64,000 nucleotides of DNA from Strongylocentrotus purpuratus (Eukaryota > Echinodermata > Echinoidea > Camarodonta > Strongylocentrotidae): assembly GCF_000002235.5 (NCBI RefSeq), contig NW_022145611.1, positions 9,368,242 to 9,432,241 of the forward strand. Direction: 5' to 3'. Positions 36,021 to 50,900 of this stretch are shown here, piece by piece. Each line of letters begins with the position of its first letter. Positions within the stretch are counted from its first letter, which is position 1. Position numbers and translations under genes: made by a program. The notes beneath the pieces are model-generated. The model did no database searches. It was not told where the DNA came from and worked only from the letters and a program-made list of their open reading frames with translations.

Positions 36021-39000
36021 CTGACCCCCATATCCCTTGAAAGGGGCGTAGTGGCAAATATTGAAAAATTTGAGTTATCACAACTTTCGGGCCGAAATGG
36101 TAAGGGCCGGGTGGTTCAGCATTTTGGAGGAAAATATTTTTTTTTTATTGGCTAGTTTCCCCACAATGAATGTACATACATGCCATTAGATGGATCCTGA
36201 CCCCCACATCCCTTGAAAGGGGCGTAGTGGCAAATATTGAAAAATTTGAGTTATCACAACTTTCGGGCCGAATGTTAAGGGCCGGGGTGGTTCAGCATTT
36301 TGGAGGAAAATTTTTTTTTTTTTTAATTGGCTAGTTTCCCCACAATGAATGTATATACATGCCATTAGATGGATCCTGACCCCCATATCCCTTTGACAGG
36401 GGGGTAGGGGCAAATATTGAAAAATTTGAATTATCACAACTTTTCGGGCCGAAATGGTAAGGGCCGGGGTGGTTCAGCATTTTGGAGGAAAATATTTTTT
36501 TTTTTTATTGGCTAGTTTCCCCATAATGAATGTACATACATGCCATTAGATGGATCCTGAACCCCCCCTTTGAAAGGGGCGTAGTGGCAAATATTGAAAA
36601 ATTTGAATTATCACAACTTTCGGGCCGAAATGGTAAGGGCCGGGGTGGTTCAGCATTTTGGAGGAAAATATTATTTTTTTTTAATTGGCTAGTTTCCCCA
36701 TAATGAATGTACATACATGAATTAGATGGATCCTGACCCCCATATCCCTTTGAAGGGGCGTAGTGGCAAATATTGAAAAATTTGAATTATCACAACTTTC
36801 GGGCCGAAATTGTAAGGGCCGGGGTGGTTCAGCATTTTGGAGGAAAATATTATTTTTTTTTTTAATTGGCTAGTTTCCCCATAATGAATGTACATACATG
36901 CCATTAGATGGATCCTGACCCCCATATCCCTTTGAAAGGGGCGTAGTGGCAAATATTGTAAAATTTTGAATTATCACAACTTTTCGGGCCGAAATTGTAA
37001 GGGCCGGGGTGGTTCAGCATTTTGGAGGAAAATATATTTTTTTTTTTAATTGGCTAGTTTCCCCATAATGAATGTACATACATCCGATGAGATGGATCCT
37101 GACCCTATATCCCTTTGAAAGGGGCGTAGTGGCAAATATTGAAAAATTTGAATTATCACAACTTTCGGGCCGAAATGGTAAGGGCCGGGGTGGTTCAGCA
37201 TTTTGGAGGAAAATATTATTTTTTTTTTAATTGGCTAGTTTCCCCATAATGAATGTACATACATGCCATTAGATGGATCCTGACCCCCATATCCCTTTGA
37301 AAGGGGCGTAGTGGCAAATATTGAAAAATTTGAATTATCACAACTTTCGGGCGAAATTGTAAGGGCCGGGGTGGTTCAGCATTTTGGAGGAAAATATTTT
37401 TTTTTTTTAATTGGCTAGTTTCCCCATAATGAATGTACATACATCCATTAGATGGATCCTGAACCCATATCCCTTTGAAAGGGGCGTAGTGGCAAATATT
37501 GAAAAATTTGAATTATCACAACTTTCGGGCCGAAATGGTAAGGGCCGGGGTGGTTCAGCATTTTGGAGGAAAATATTATTTTTTTTTATTGGCTAGTTTC
37601 CCCATAATGAATGTACATACATGCCATTAGATGGATCCTGACCCCCATATCCCTTTGAAAGGGGCGTAGTGGCAAATATTGAAAAATTTGAGTTATCACA
37701 ACTTTCGGGCCGAAATGGTAAGGGCCGGGGTGGTTCAGCATTTTGGAGGAAAATATTATTTTTTTTTAATTGGCTAGTTTCCCCACAATGAATGTACATA
37801 CATCCATTAGATGGATCCTGACCCCCATATCCCTTTGAAGGGGCGTAGTGGCAAATATTGTAAAATTTGAATTATCACAACTTTCGGGCCGAAATGGTAA
37901 GGTGGTTCAGCATTTTGGAGGAAAATATTATTTTTTTTTAATTGGCTAGTTTCCCCACAATGAATGTACATACATGCCATTAGATGGATCCTGACCCCCA
38001 TATCCCTTTGAAAAGGGGCGTAGTGGCAAATATTGAAAAATTTGAATTATCACAACTTTTCGGGCAAATTGTAAGGGCCGGGGTGGTTCAGCATTTTGGA
38101 GGAAAATATATATTTTTTTTTTATTGGCTAGTTTCCCCATAATGAATGTACATACATCCATTAGATGGATCCTGACCCCCACATCCCTTTGAAAGGGGCG
38201 TAGTGGCAAATATTGAAAAATTTGAGTTATCACAACTTTCGGGCCGAAATGGTAAGGGCCGGGGTGGTTCAGCATTTTGGAGGAAAATATTATTTTTTTT
38301 AATTGGCTAGTTTCCCCACAATGAATGTACATACATGCCATTAGATGGATCCTGACCCCCATATCCCTTTGAAAGGGGCGTAGTGGCAAATATTGTAAAA
38401 ATTTGAATTATCACAACTTTTCGGGCGAAATTGTAAGGGCCGGGGTGGTTCAGCATTTTGGAGGAAAATATTTTTTTTTTTTAATTGGCTAGTTTCCCCA
38501 TAATGAATGTACATACATCCATTAGATGGATCCTGAACCCTATATCCCTTTGAAAGGGGCGTAGTGGCAAATATTGAAAAATTTGAATTATCACAACTTT
38601 CGGGCCGAAATGTAAGGGCCGGGGTGGTTCAGCATTTTGGAGGAAAATATTATTTTTTTTTAATTGGCTAGTTTCCCCATAATGAATGTACATACATCCA
38701 TTAGATGGATCCTGAACCCTATATCCCTTTGAAGGGGCGTAGTGGCAAATATTGTAAAATTTGAATTATCACAACTTTCGGGCCGAAATGGGTAGGTGGT
38801 TCAGCATTTTGGAGGAAAATATATTTTTTTTTTAATTGGCTAGTTTCCCCACAATGAATGTATATACATGCCATTAGATGGATCCTGACCCCCACATCCC
38901 TTGAAAAGGGGCGTAGTGGCAAATATTGAAAAATTTGAGTTATCACAACTTTCGGGCCGAAATGTTAAGGGCCGGGGTGGTTCAGCATTTTGGAGGAAAA

Positions 39001-41999
39001 TATTATTTTTTTTAATTGGCTAGTTTCCCCACAATGAATGTATATACATGCCATTAGATGGATCCTGACCCCCATATCCCTTTGAAAGGGGGGTAGTGGC
39101 AAATATTGTAAAAATTTGAATTATCACAACTTTCGGGCAAATTGTAAGGGCCGGGGTGGTTCAGCATTTTGGAGGAAAATATATTTTTTTTTTTAATTGG
39201 CTAGTTTCCCCATAATGAATGTACATACATCCATTAGATGGATCCTGACCCCTATATCCCTTTGAAAGGGGCGTAGTGGCAAATATTGAAAAATTTGAAT
39301 TATCACAACTTTCGGGCCGAAATGGTAAGGGCCGGGGTGGTTCAGCATTTTGGAGGAAAATATTATTTTTTTTTTAATTGGCTAGTTTCCCCACAATGAA
39401 TGTACATACATGCCATTAGATGGATCCTGACCCCCATATCCCTTTGAAAGGGGCGTAGTGGCAAATATTGAAAAATTTGAATTATCACAACTTTCGGGCC
39501 GAAATGGTAAGGGCCGGGGTGGTTCAGCATTTTGGAGGAAAATATTTTTTTTTTTTTATTTGGCTAGTTTCCCCATAATGAATGTACATACATCCGATTA
39601 GATGGATCCTGACCCCCACATCCCTTTGAAAGGGGCGTAGTGGCAAATATTGAAAAATTTGAGTTATCACAACTTTCGGGCCGAAATGGTAAGGGCCGGG
39701 TGGTTCAGCATTTTGGAGGAAAATATATTTTTTTTTTATTGGCTAGTTTCCCCACAATGAATGTATATACATGCCATTAGATGGATCCTGACCCCTATCC
39801 CTTTGACAGGGGGGTAGGGGCAAATATTGTAAAAATTTGAATTATCACAACTTTCGGGCCAAATTGTAAGGGCCGGGGTGGTTCAGCATTTTGGAGGAAA
39901 TATTTTTTTTTTTTTAATTGGCTAGTTTCCCCATAATGAATGTACATACATCCGATGAGATGGATCCTGAACCCTATATCCCTTTGAAAGGGGCGTAGTG
40001 GCAAATATTAAAAATTTGAATTATCACAACTTTCGGGCCGAAATGGTAAGGTGGTTCAGCATTTTGGAGGAAAATATTATTTTTTTTAATTGGCTAGTTT
40101 CCCCACAATGAATGTACATACATGCCATTAGATGGATCCTGACCCCCACATCCCTTGAAAAGGGGCGTAGTGGCAAATATTGAAAATTTGAGTTATCACA
40201 ACTTTCGGGCCGAAATGTTAAGGGCCGGGGTGGTTCAGCATTTTGGAGGAAAATATTATTTTTTTTAATTGGCTAGTTTCCCCACAATGAATGTATATAC
40301 ATGCCATTAGATGGATCCTGACCCCCATATCCCTTTGAAAGGGGGTAGGGGCAAATATTGTAAAATTTGAGTTATCACAACTTTCGGGCCGAAATTGTAA
40401 GGGCCGGGGTGGTTCAGCATTTTGGAGGAAATATATATTTTTTTTTAATTGGCTAGTTTCCCCATAATGAATGTACATACATCCGATTAGATGGATCCTG
40501 AACCCTATATCCCTTTGAAAGGGGCGTAGTGGCAAATATTGAAAAATTTGAATTATCACAACTTTCGGGCCGAAATGGTAAGGGCCGGGGTGGTTCAGCA
40601 TTTTGGAGGAAAATATTTTTTTTTTTAATTGGCTAGTTTCCCCACAATGAATGTACATACATGCCATTAGATGGATCCTGACCCCCACATCCCTTTGAAA
40701 GGGGCGTAGTGGCAAATATTGAAAAATTTGAATTATCACAACTTTCGGGCCGAAATGGTAAGGGCCGGGGTGGTTCAGCATTTTGGAGGAAAATATTATT
40801 TTTTTTAATTGGCTAGTTTCCCCATAATGAATGTACATACATCCGCATTAGATGGATCCTGACCCCTATATCCCTTTGAAAGGGGCGTAGTGGCAAATAT
40901 TGAAAAATTTGAGTTATCACAACTTTCGGGCCGAAATGGTAAGGGCCGGGGTGGTTCAGCATTTTGGAGGAAATATTATTTTTTTTTAATTGGCTAGTTT
41001 CCCCACAATGAATGTACATACATGCCATTAGATGGATCCTGACCCCCACATCCCTTGAAAGGGGCGTAGTGGCAAATATTGAAAAATTTGAGTTATCACA
41101 ACTTTCGGGCCGAAATGTAAGGGCCGGGTGGTTCAGCATTTTGGAGGAAAATATTATTTTTTTTAATTGGCTAGTTTCCCCACATGAATGTATATACATG
41201 CCATTAGATGGATCCTGACCCCCATATCCCTTTGAAAGGGGGTAGTGGCAAATATTGTAAAAATTTGAATTATCACCTTTTTCGGGCCGAAATGGTAAGG
41301 GCCGGGGTGGTTCAGCATTTTGGAGGAAAATATTATTTTTTTTTATTGGCTAGTTTCCCCATAATGAATGTACATACATCCATTAGATGGATCCTGACCC
41401 CCATATCCCTTTGAAAGGGGTAGGGCAAATATTGTAAAATTTTGAATTATCACAACTTTCGGGCCGAAATTTAAGGGCCGGGGTGGTTCAGCATTTTGGA
41501 GGAAAATATTATTTTTTTTAATTGGCTAGTTTCCCCACAATGAATGTATATACATGCCATTAGATGGATCCTGACCCTATCCCTTTGAAAGGGGGGTAGT
41601 GGCAAATATTGAAAAATTTGAATTATCACAACTTTCGGGCCGAAATTGTAAGGGCCGGGGTGGTTCAGCATTTTGGAGGAAAATATATATTTTTTTTTAA
41701 TTGGCTAGTTTCCCCATAATGAATGTACATACATCCATTAGATGGATCCTGAACCCTATATCCCTTTGAAAGGGGCGTAGTGGCAAATATTGTAAAAATT
41801 TGAATTATCACAACTTTCGGGCCGAAATTGTAAGGGCCGGGGTGGTTCAGCATTTTGGAGGAAAATATTATATTTTTTTAATTGGCTAGTTTCCCCACAA
41901 TGAATGTATATACATGCCATTAGATGGATCCTGACCCCCATATCCCTTTGAAAGGGGCGTAGTGGCAAATATTGAAAAATTTGAGTTATCACAACTTTC

Positions 42000-44900
42000 G
42001 GGCCGAAATGGTAAGGCCGGGTGGTTCAGCATTTTGGAGGAAATATTATTTTTTTTTTATTGGCTAGTTTCCCCACAATGAATGTACATACATGCCATTA
42101 GATGGATCCTGACCCCCATATCCCTTGAAAGGGGCGTAGTGGCAAATATTGAAAAATTTGAGTTATCACAACTTTCGGGCCGAAATGTTAAGGGCCGGGG
42201 TGGTTCAGCATTTTGGAGGAAAATATTATATTTTTTTAATTGGCTAGTTTCCCCACAATGAATGTATATACATGCCATTAGATGGATCCTGACCCCCATA
42301 TCCCTTTGAAAGGGGCGTAGTGGCAAATATTGAAAAATTTGAGTTATCACAACTTTCGGGCCGAAATGGTAAGGGCCGGGGTGGTTCAGCATTTTGGAGG
42401 AAAATATTTTTTTTTTTTAATTGGCTAGTTTCCCCACAATGAATGTACATACATGCCATTAGATGGATCCTGACCCACATCCCTTTGAAAAGGGCGTAGT
42501 GGCAAATATTGTAAAATTTGAATTATCACAACTTTCGGGCCGAAATGTAAGGGCCGGGGTGGTTCAGCATTTTGGAGGAAAATATTATTTTTTTTAATTG
42601 GCTAGTTTCCCCCAATGAATGTATATACATGCCATTAGATGGATCCTGACCCCCATATCCCTTTGAAAGGGGGGTAGTGGCAAATATTGTAAAAATTTGA
42701 ATTATCACAACTTTCGGGCCGAAATGTAAGGGCGGGGTGGTTCAGCATTTTGGAGGAAAATATTTTTTTTTTTAATTGGCTAGTTTCCCCAAATGAATGT
42801 ACATACATCCATTAGATGGATCCTGACCCCCATATCCCTTTGAAAGGGGCGTAGTGGCAAATATTGAAAAATTTGAGTTATCACAACTTTTCGGGCCGAA
42901 ATGTAAGGGCGGGGTGGTTCAGCATTTTGGAGGAAAATTTTTTTTTTTTAATTGGCTAGTTTCCCCACAATGAATGTACATACATGCCATTAGATGGATC
43001 CTGACCCCCATATCCCTTTGAAAGGGGGTAGTGCAAATATTGTAAAAATTTGAATTATCACAACTTTCGGGCCGAAATTGTAAGGGCCGGGGTGGTTCAG
43101 CATTTTGGAGGAAAATATTTTTTTTTTTTTAATTGGCTAGTTTCCCCACAATGAATGTACATACATGCCATTAGATGGATCCTGACCCCCATATCCCTTT
43201 GAAAGGGGCGTAGTGGCAAATATTGAAAAATTTGAGTTATCACAACTTTCGGGCCGAAATGGTAAGGGCCGGGGTGGTTCAGCATTTTGGAGGAAAATAT
43301 TTTTTTTTTTAATTGGCTAGTTTCCCCACAATGAATGTACATACATGCCATTAGATGGATCCTGACCCCCATATCCCTTGAAAGGGGCGTAGTGGCAAAT
43401 ATTGAAAATTTGAGTTATCACAACTTTCGGGCCGAAATGTTAAGGGCCGGGGTGGTTCAGCATTTTGGAGGAAAATATTATTTTTTTTAATTGGCTAGTT
43501 TCCCACAATGAATGTATATACATGCCATTAGATGGATCCTGACCCCCATATCCCTTTGAAAGGGGGTAGGGCAAATATTGTAAAATTTGAATTATCACAA
43601 CTTTCGGGCCGAAATTGTAAGGGCCGGGGTGGTTCAGCATTTTGGAGGAAAATTATATTTTTTTAATTGGCTAGTTTCCCCACAATGAATGTATATACAT
43701 GCCATTAGATGGATCCTGACCCCCATATCCCTTGAAAGGGGCGTAGTGGCAAATATTGAAAAATTTGAGTTATCACAACTTTCGGGCCGAAATGTTAAGG
43801 GCCGGGGTGGTTCAGCATTTTGGAGGAAAATTATTTTTTTTAATTAGGCTAGTTTCCCCACAATGAATGTACATACATGCCATTAGATGGATCCTGACCC
43901 CCATATCCCTTGAAAGGGGCGTAGTGGCAAATATTGAAAAAATTTGAGTTATCACAACTTTCGGGCCGAAATGTTAAGGGCCGGGGTGGTTCAGCATTTT
44001 GGAGGAAAATATATTTTTTTTAATTGGCTAGTTTCCCCACAATGAATGTATATACATGCCATTAGATGGATCCTGACCCCCATATCCCTTTGAAAGGGGG
44101 GTAGTGGGCAAATATTGAAAAATTTGAATTATCACAACTTTCGGGCCGAAATTGTAAGGGCCGGGGTGGTTCAGCATTTTGGAGGAAAATATTTTTTTTT
44201 TTTTATTGGCTAGTTTCCCCATAATGAATGTACATACATCCCTTAGATGGATCCTGACCCCTATATCCCTTTGAAAGGGGCGTAGTGGCAAATATTGAAA
44301 AATTTGAGTTATCACAACTTTCGGGCCGAAATGGTAAGGGCCGGGGTGGTTCAGCATTTTGGAGGAAAATATTTTTTTTTTTAATTGGCTAGTTTCCCCA
44401 CAATGAATGTATATACATGCCATTAGATGGATCCTGACCCCCATATCCCTTTGAAAGGGGGTAGGGGCAAATATTGAAAAATTTGAGTTATCACAACTTT
44501 CGGGCCGAAATGTAAGGGCCGGGGTGGTTCAGCATTTTGGAGGAAAATATTTTTTTTTTTTTAATTGGCTAGTTTCCCCACAATGAATGTACATACATCC
44601 ATTAGATGGATCCTGACCCCCATATCCCTTTGAAGGGGCGTAGTGGCAAATATTGAAAAATTTGAGTTATCACAACTTTCGGGCCGAAATGTTAAGGGCC
44701 GGGGTGGTTCAGCATTTTGGAGGAAAATATTTTTTTTTTTTAATTGGCTAGTTTCCCCACAATGAATGTACATACATGCCATTAGATGGATCCTGACCCC
44801 ACATCCCTTTGAAAGGGGCGTAGTGGCAAATATTGAAAAATTTGAGTTATCACAACTTTCGGGCCGAAATGTTAAGGGCCGGGTGGTTCAGCATTTTGGA

Positions 44901-47900
44901 GGAAAATATTATTTTTTTAATTGGCTAGTTTCCCCACAATGAATGTATATACATGCCATTAGATGGATCCTGACCCCCATATCCCTTTGAAAGGGGGTAG
45001 TGGCAAATATTGTAAAATTTGAATTATCACAACTTTCGGGCCGAAATTGTAAGGGCCGGGGTGGTTCAGCATTTTGGAGGAAAATTATATTTTTTAGATA
45101 GGCTAGTTTCCCCACAATGAATGTATATACATGCCATTAGATGGATCCTGACCCCCACATCCCTTGAAAGGGGCGTAGTGGCAAATATTGAAAAATTTGA
45201 GTTATCACAACTTTCGGGCCGAAATGTTAAGGGCCGGGGTGGTTCAGCATTTTGGAGGAAAATATTATTTTTTTTTAATTGGCTAGTTTCCCCACAATGA
45301 ATGTACATACATGCCATTAGATGGATCCTGACCCCCACATCCCTTGAAAGGGGCGTAGTGGCAAATATTGAAAAATTTGAGTTATCACAACTTTCGGGCC
45401 GAAATGTTAAGGGCCGGGGTGGTTCAGCATTTTGGAGGAAAATATATTTTTTTTTAATTGGCTAGTTTCCCCACAATGAATGTATATACATGCCATTAGA
45501 TGGATCCTGACCCCCATATCCTTTTGACAGGGGGTAGGGGCAAATATTGTAAAAATTTGAATTATCACAACTTTCGGGCCAAATTGTAAGGGCCGGGGTG
45601 GTTCAGCATTTTGGAGGAAAATATATATTTTTTTTTAATTGGCTAGTTTCCCCATAATGAATGTACATACATCCGATGAGATGGATCCTGAACCCTATAT
45701 CCCTTTGAAAGGGGCGTAGTGGCAAATATTGAAAAATTTGAATTATCACAACTTTCGGGCCGAAATGTAAGGGCCGGGGTGGTTCAGCATTTTGGAGGAA
45801 AAAATTATATTTTTTAATTGGCTAGTTTCCCCACAATGAATGTATATACATGCCATTAGATGGATCCTGACCCCCACATCCCTTTGAAAGGGGCGTAGTG
45901 GCAAATATTGAAAATTTGAGTTATCACAACTTTCGGGCCGAAATGGTAAGGGCCGGGGTGGTTCAGCATTTTGGAGGAAAATATTATTTTTTTTTAATTG
46001 GCTAGTTTCCCCATAATGAATGTACATACATCCCATTAGATGGATCCTGACCCCCATATCCCTTTGAAAGGGGCGTAGTGGCAAATATTAAAAATTTGAG
46101 TTATCACAACTTTCGGGCCGAAATGGTAAGGGCCGGGGTGGTTCAGCATTTTGGAGGAAAATATTTTTTTTTTTAATTGGCTAGTTTCCCCACAATGAAT
46201 GTACATACATGCCATTAGATGGATCCTGACCCCCATATCCCTTGAAAGGGGCGTAGTGGCAAATATTGAAAAATTTGAGTTATCACAACTTTCGGGCCGA
46301 AATGTTAAGGGCCGGGGTGGTTCAGCATTTTGGAGGAAAATATATATTTTTTTAATTGGCTAGTTTCCCCACAATGAATGTATATACATGCCATTAGATG
46401 GATCCTGACCCCCATATCCCTTTGAAAGGGGGGTAGGGGCAAATATTGTAAAAATTTGAATTATCACAACTTTTCGGGCCAAATTGTAAGGGCCGGGGTG
46501 GTTCAGCATTTTGGAGGAAAATATATATTTTTTTTTAATTGGCTAGTTTCCCCATAATGAATGTACATACATCCGATGATGGATCCTGACCCTATATCCC
46601 TTTGAAAGGGGCGTAGTGGCAAATATTGTAAAAATTTGAATTATCACAACTTTCGGGCCGAAATTGTAAGGGCCGGGGTGGTTCAGCATTTTGGAGGAAA
46701 ATATTATTTTTTTTTAATTGGCTAGTTTCCCCACAATGAATGTACATACATGCCATTAGATGGATCCTGACCCCCATATCCCTTTGAAAGGGGCGTAGTG
46801 GCAAATATTGAAAAATTTGAGTTATCACAACTTTCGGGCCGAAATGGTAAGGGCCGGGTGGTTCAGCATTTTGGAGGAAAATATTTTTTTTTTTTATTGG
46901 CTAGTTTCCCCACAATGAATGTACATACATGCCATTAGATGGATCCTGACCCCCATATCCCTTGAAAAGGGGCGTAGTGGCAAATATTGAAAAATTTGAG
47001 TTATCACAACTTTCGGGCCGAAATGTTAAGGGCCGGGGTGGTTCAGCATTTTGGAGGAAAATATATTTTTTTTTTTAATGGCTAGTTTCCCCACAATGAA
47101 TGTATATACATGCCATTAGATGGATCCTGACCCCCATATCCCTTTGAAAGGGGGTAGGGGCAAATATTGTAAAAATTTGAATTATCACAACTTTCGGGCC
47201 GAAATTGTAAGGGCCGGGTGGTTCAGCATTTTGGAGGAAAATATATTTTTTTTTTAATTGGCTAGTTTCCCCATAATGAATGTACATACATCCATTAGAT
47301 GGATCCTGACCCCCATATCCCTTTGAAAGGGGCGTAGTGGCAAATATTGTAAAAATTTGAATTATCACAACTTTCGGGCCGAAATGGTAAGGGCCGGGGT
47401 GGTTCAGCATTTTGGAGGAAAAAATTATATTTTTTTAATTGGCTAGTTTCCCCACAATGAATGTATATACATGCCATTAGATGGATCCTGACCCCCATAT
47501 CCCTTTGAAAGGGGCGTAGTGGCAAATATTGAAAAATTTGAGTTATCACAACTTTCGGGCCGAAATGGTAAGGGCCGGGGTGGTTCAGCATTTTGGAGGA
47601 AAATATATTTTTTTTAATTGGCTAGTTTCCCCATAATGAATGTACATACATCCGCTTAGATGGATCCTGAACCCTATATCCCTTTGAAAGGGGCGTAGTG
47701 GCAAATATTGAAAAATTTGAGTTATCACAACTTTCGGGCCGAAATGGTAAGGGCCGGGGTGGTTCAGCATTTTGGAGGAAAATATTATTTTTTTTAATTG
47801 GCTAGTTTCCCCACAATGAATGTACATACATGCCATTAGATGGATCCTGACCCCCACATCCCTTGAAAAGGGCGTAGTGGCAAATATTGAAAAATTTGAG

Positions 47901-50900
47901 TTATCACAACTTTCGGGCCGAAATGTTAAGGGCCGGGGTGGTTCAGCATTTTGGAGGAAATATATATTTTTTTTTAATTGGCTAGTTTCCCCACAATGAA
48001 TGTACATACATGCCATTAGATGGATCCTGACCCCCATATCCTTTGAAAGGGGCGTAGTGGCAAATATTGTAAAAATTTGAATTATCACAACTTTCGGGCC
48101 GAAAGTTGTAAGGGCCGGGTGGTTCAGCATTTTGGAGGAAAATATATATTTTTTTTAATTGGCTAGTTTCCCCATAATGAATGTACATACATGCCATTAG
48201 ATGGATCCTGACCCCCATATCCCTTTGAAAGGGGCGTAGTGGCAAATATTGTAAAAATTTGAATTATCACAACTTTCGGGCCGAAATTGTAAGGGCCGGG
48301 GTGGTTCAGCATTTTGGAGGAAAATATTATTTTTTTTTAATTGGCTAGTTTCCCCACAATGAATGTATATACATGCCATTAGATGGATCCTGACCCCCAT
48401 CCCTTTGAAAGGGGCGTAGTGGCAAATATTGAAAAATTTGAATTATCACAACTTTCGGGCCGAAATGGTAAGGGCCGGGGTGGTTCAGCATTTTGGAGGA
48501 AAATATTATTTTTTTTTATTGGCTAGTTTCCCCACAATGAATGTACATACATGCCATTAGATGGATCCTGACCCCCATATCCCTTTGAAAGGGGCGTAGT
48601 GGCAAATATTGAAAAATTTGAGTTATCACAACTTTCGGGCCGAAATGGTAAGGGCCGGGGTGGTTCAGCATTTTGGAGGAAAATATTATTTTTTTTTAAT
48701 TGGCTAGTTTCCCCACAATGAATGTACATACATGCCATTAGATGGATCCTGACCCCCATATCCCTTGAAAGGGGCGTAGTGGCAAATATTGAAAAATTTG
48801 AGTTATCACAACTTTCGGGCCGAAATGTTAAGGGCCGGGGTGGTTCAGCATTTTGGAGGAAAATATTATTTTTTTTAATTGGCTAGTTTCCCCACAATGA
48901 ATGTATATACATGCCATTAGATGGATCCTGACCCCCATATCCCTTTGAAAGGGGGTAGGGCAAATATTGTAAAAATTTGAATTATCACAACTTTCGGGCC
49001 GAAATGGTAAGGGCCGGGGTGGTTCAGCATTTTGGAGGAAAATATTATTTTTTTTTAATTGGCTAGTTTCCCCATAATGAATGTACATACATCCATTAGA
49101 TGGATCCTGACCCCTATATCCCTTTGAAAGGGGCGTAGTGGCAAATATTGTAAAAATTTGAATTATCACAACTTTCGGGCCGAAATTGTAAGGGCCGGGG
49201 TGGTTCAGCATTTTGGAGGAAAATATATTTTTTTTAATTGGCTAGTTTCCCCACAATGAATGTACATACATGCCATTAGATGGATCCTGACCCCATATCC
49301 CTTTGAAAGGGGGTAGTGGCAAATATTGTAAAAATTTGAATTATCACAACTTTCGGGCCGAAATTGTAAGGGCCGGGGTGGTTCAGCATTTTGGAGGAAA
49401 AATATATTTTTTTTAATTGGCTAGTTTCCCCATAATGAATGTACATACATCCATTAGATGGATCCTGACCCCTATATCCCTTTGAAAGGGGCGTAGTGGC
49501 AAATATTGTAAAAATTTGAATTATCACAACTTCGGGCCGAAATTGTAAGGGCCGGGGTGGTTCAGCATTTTGGAGGAAAAAATTATTTTTTTTAATTGGC
49601 TAGTTTCCCCACAATGAATGTATATACATGCCATTAGATGGATCCTGACCCCCATATCCCTTTGAAAGGGGCGTAGTGGCAAATATTGAAAAATTTGAGT
49701 TATCACAACTTTCGGGCCGAAATGGTAAGGGCCGGGGTGGTTCAGCATTTTGGAGGAAAATATTATTTTTTTTTAATTGGCTAGTTTCCCCACAATGAAT
49801 GTATATACATGCCATTAGATGGATCCTGACCCCCCATCCCTTTGAAAGGGGCGTAGTGGCAAATATTGAAAAATTTGAGTTATCACAACTTTCGGGCCGA
49901 AATGTTAAGGGCCGGGGTGGTTCAGCATTTTGGAGGAAAATATATTTTTTTTTAATTGGCTAGTTTCCCCACAATGAATGTACATACATGCCATTAGATG
50001 GATCCTGACCCCCATATCCCTTTGAAAGGGGGGTAGTGGCAAATATTGAAAAAATTTGAATTATCACAACTTTCGGGCCAAATTGTAAGGGCCGGGGTGG
50101 TTCAGCATTTTGGAGGAAAATATTTTTTTTTTTTAATTGGCTAGTTTCCCCATAATGAATGTACATACATCCCATTAGATGGATCCTGACCCCCACATCC
50201 CTTTGAAAGGGGCGTAGTGGCAAATATTGAAAAATTTGAGTTATCACAACTTTCGGGCCGAAATGGTAAGGGCCGGGGTGGTTCAGCATTTTGGAGGAAA
50301 ATATTATTTTTTTTTAATTGGCTAGTTTCCCCACAATGAATGTACATACATGCCATTAGATGGATCCTGACCCCCATATCCCTTGAAAAGGGCGTAGTGG
50401 CAAATATTGAAAAATTTGAGTTATCACAACTTTCGGGCCGAAATGTTAAGGGCCGGGGTGGTTCAGCATTTTGGAGGAAAATATTATTTTTTTTAATGGC
50501 TAGTTTCCCCAATGAATGTACATACATGCCATTAGATGGATCCTGACCCCCATATCCCTTTGAAAGGGGCGTAGGGCAAATATTGTAAAATTTGAATTAT
50601 CACAACTTTCGGGCCGAAATTGTAAGGGCCGGGGTGGTTCAGCATTTTGGAGGAAAATTTATTTTTTTTATTGGCTAGTTTCCCCACAATGAATGTATAT
50701 ACATGCCATTAGATGGATCCTGACCCCCATATCCCTTGAAAAGGGCGTAGTGGCAAATATTGAAAAATTTGAGTTATCACAACTTTCGGGCCGAATGTTA
50801 AGGGCCGGGGTGGTTCAGCATTTTGGAGGAAAATTTATTTTTTTTTTAATTGGCTAGTTTCCCCACAATGAATGTACATACATGCATTAGATGGATCCTG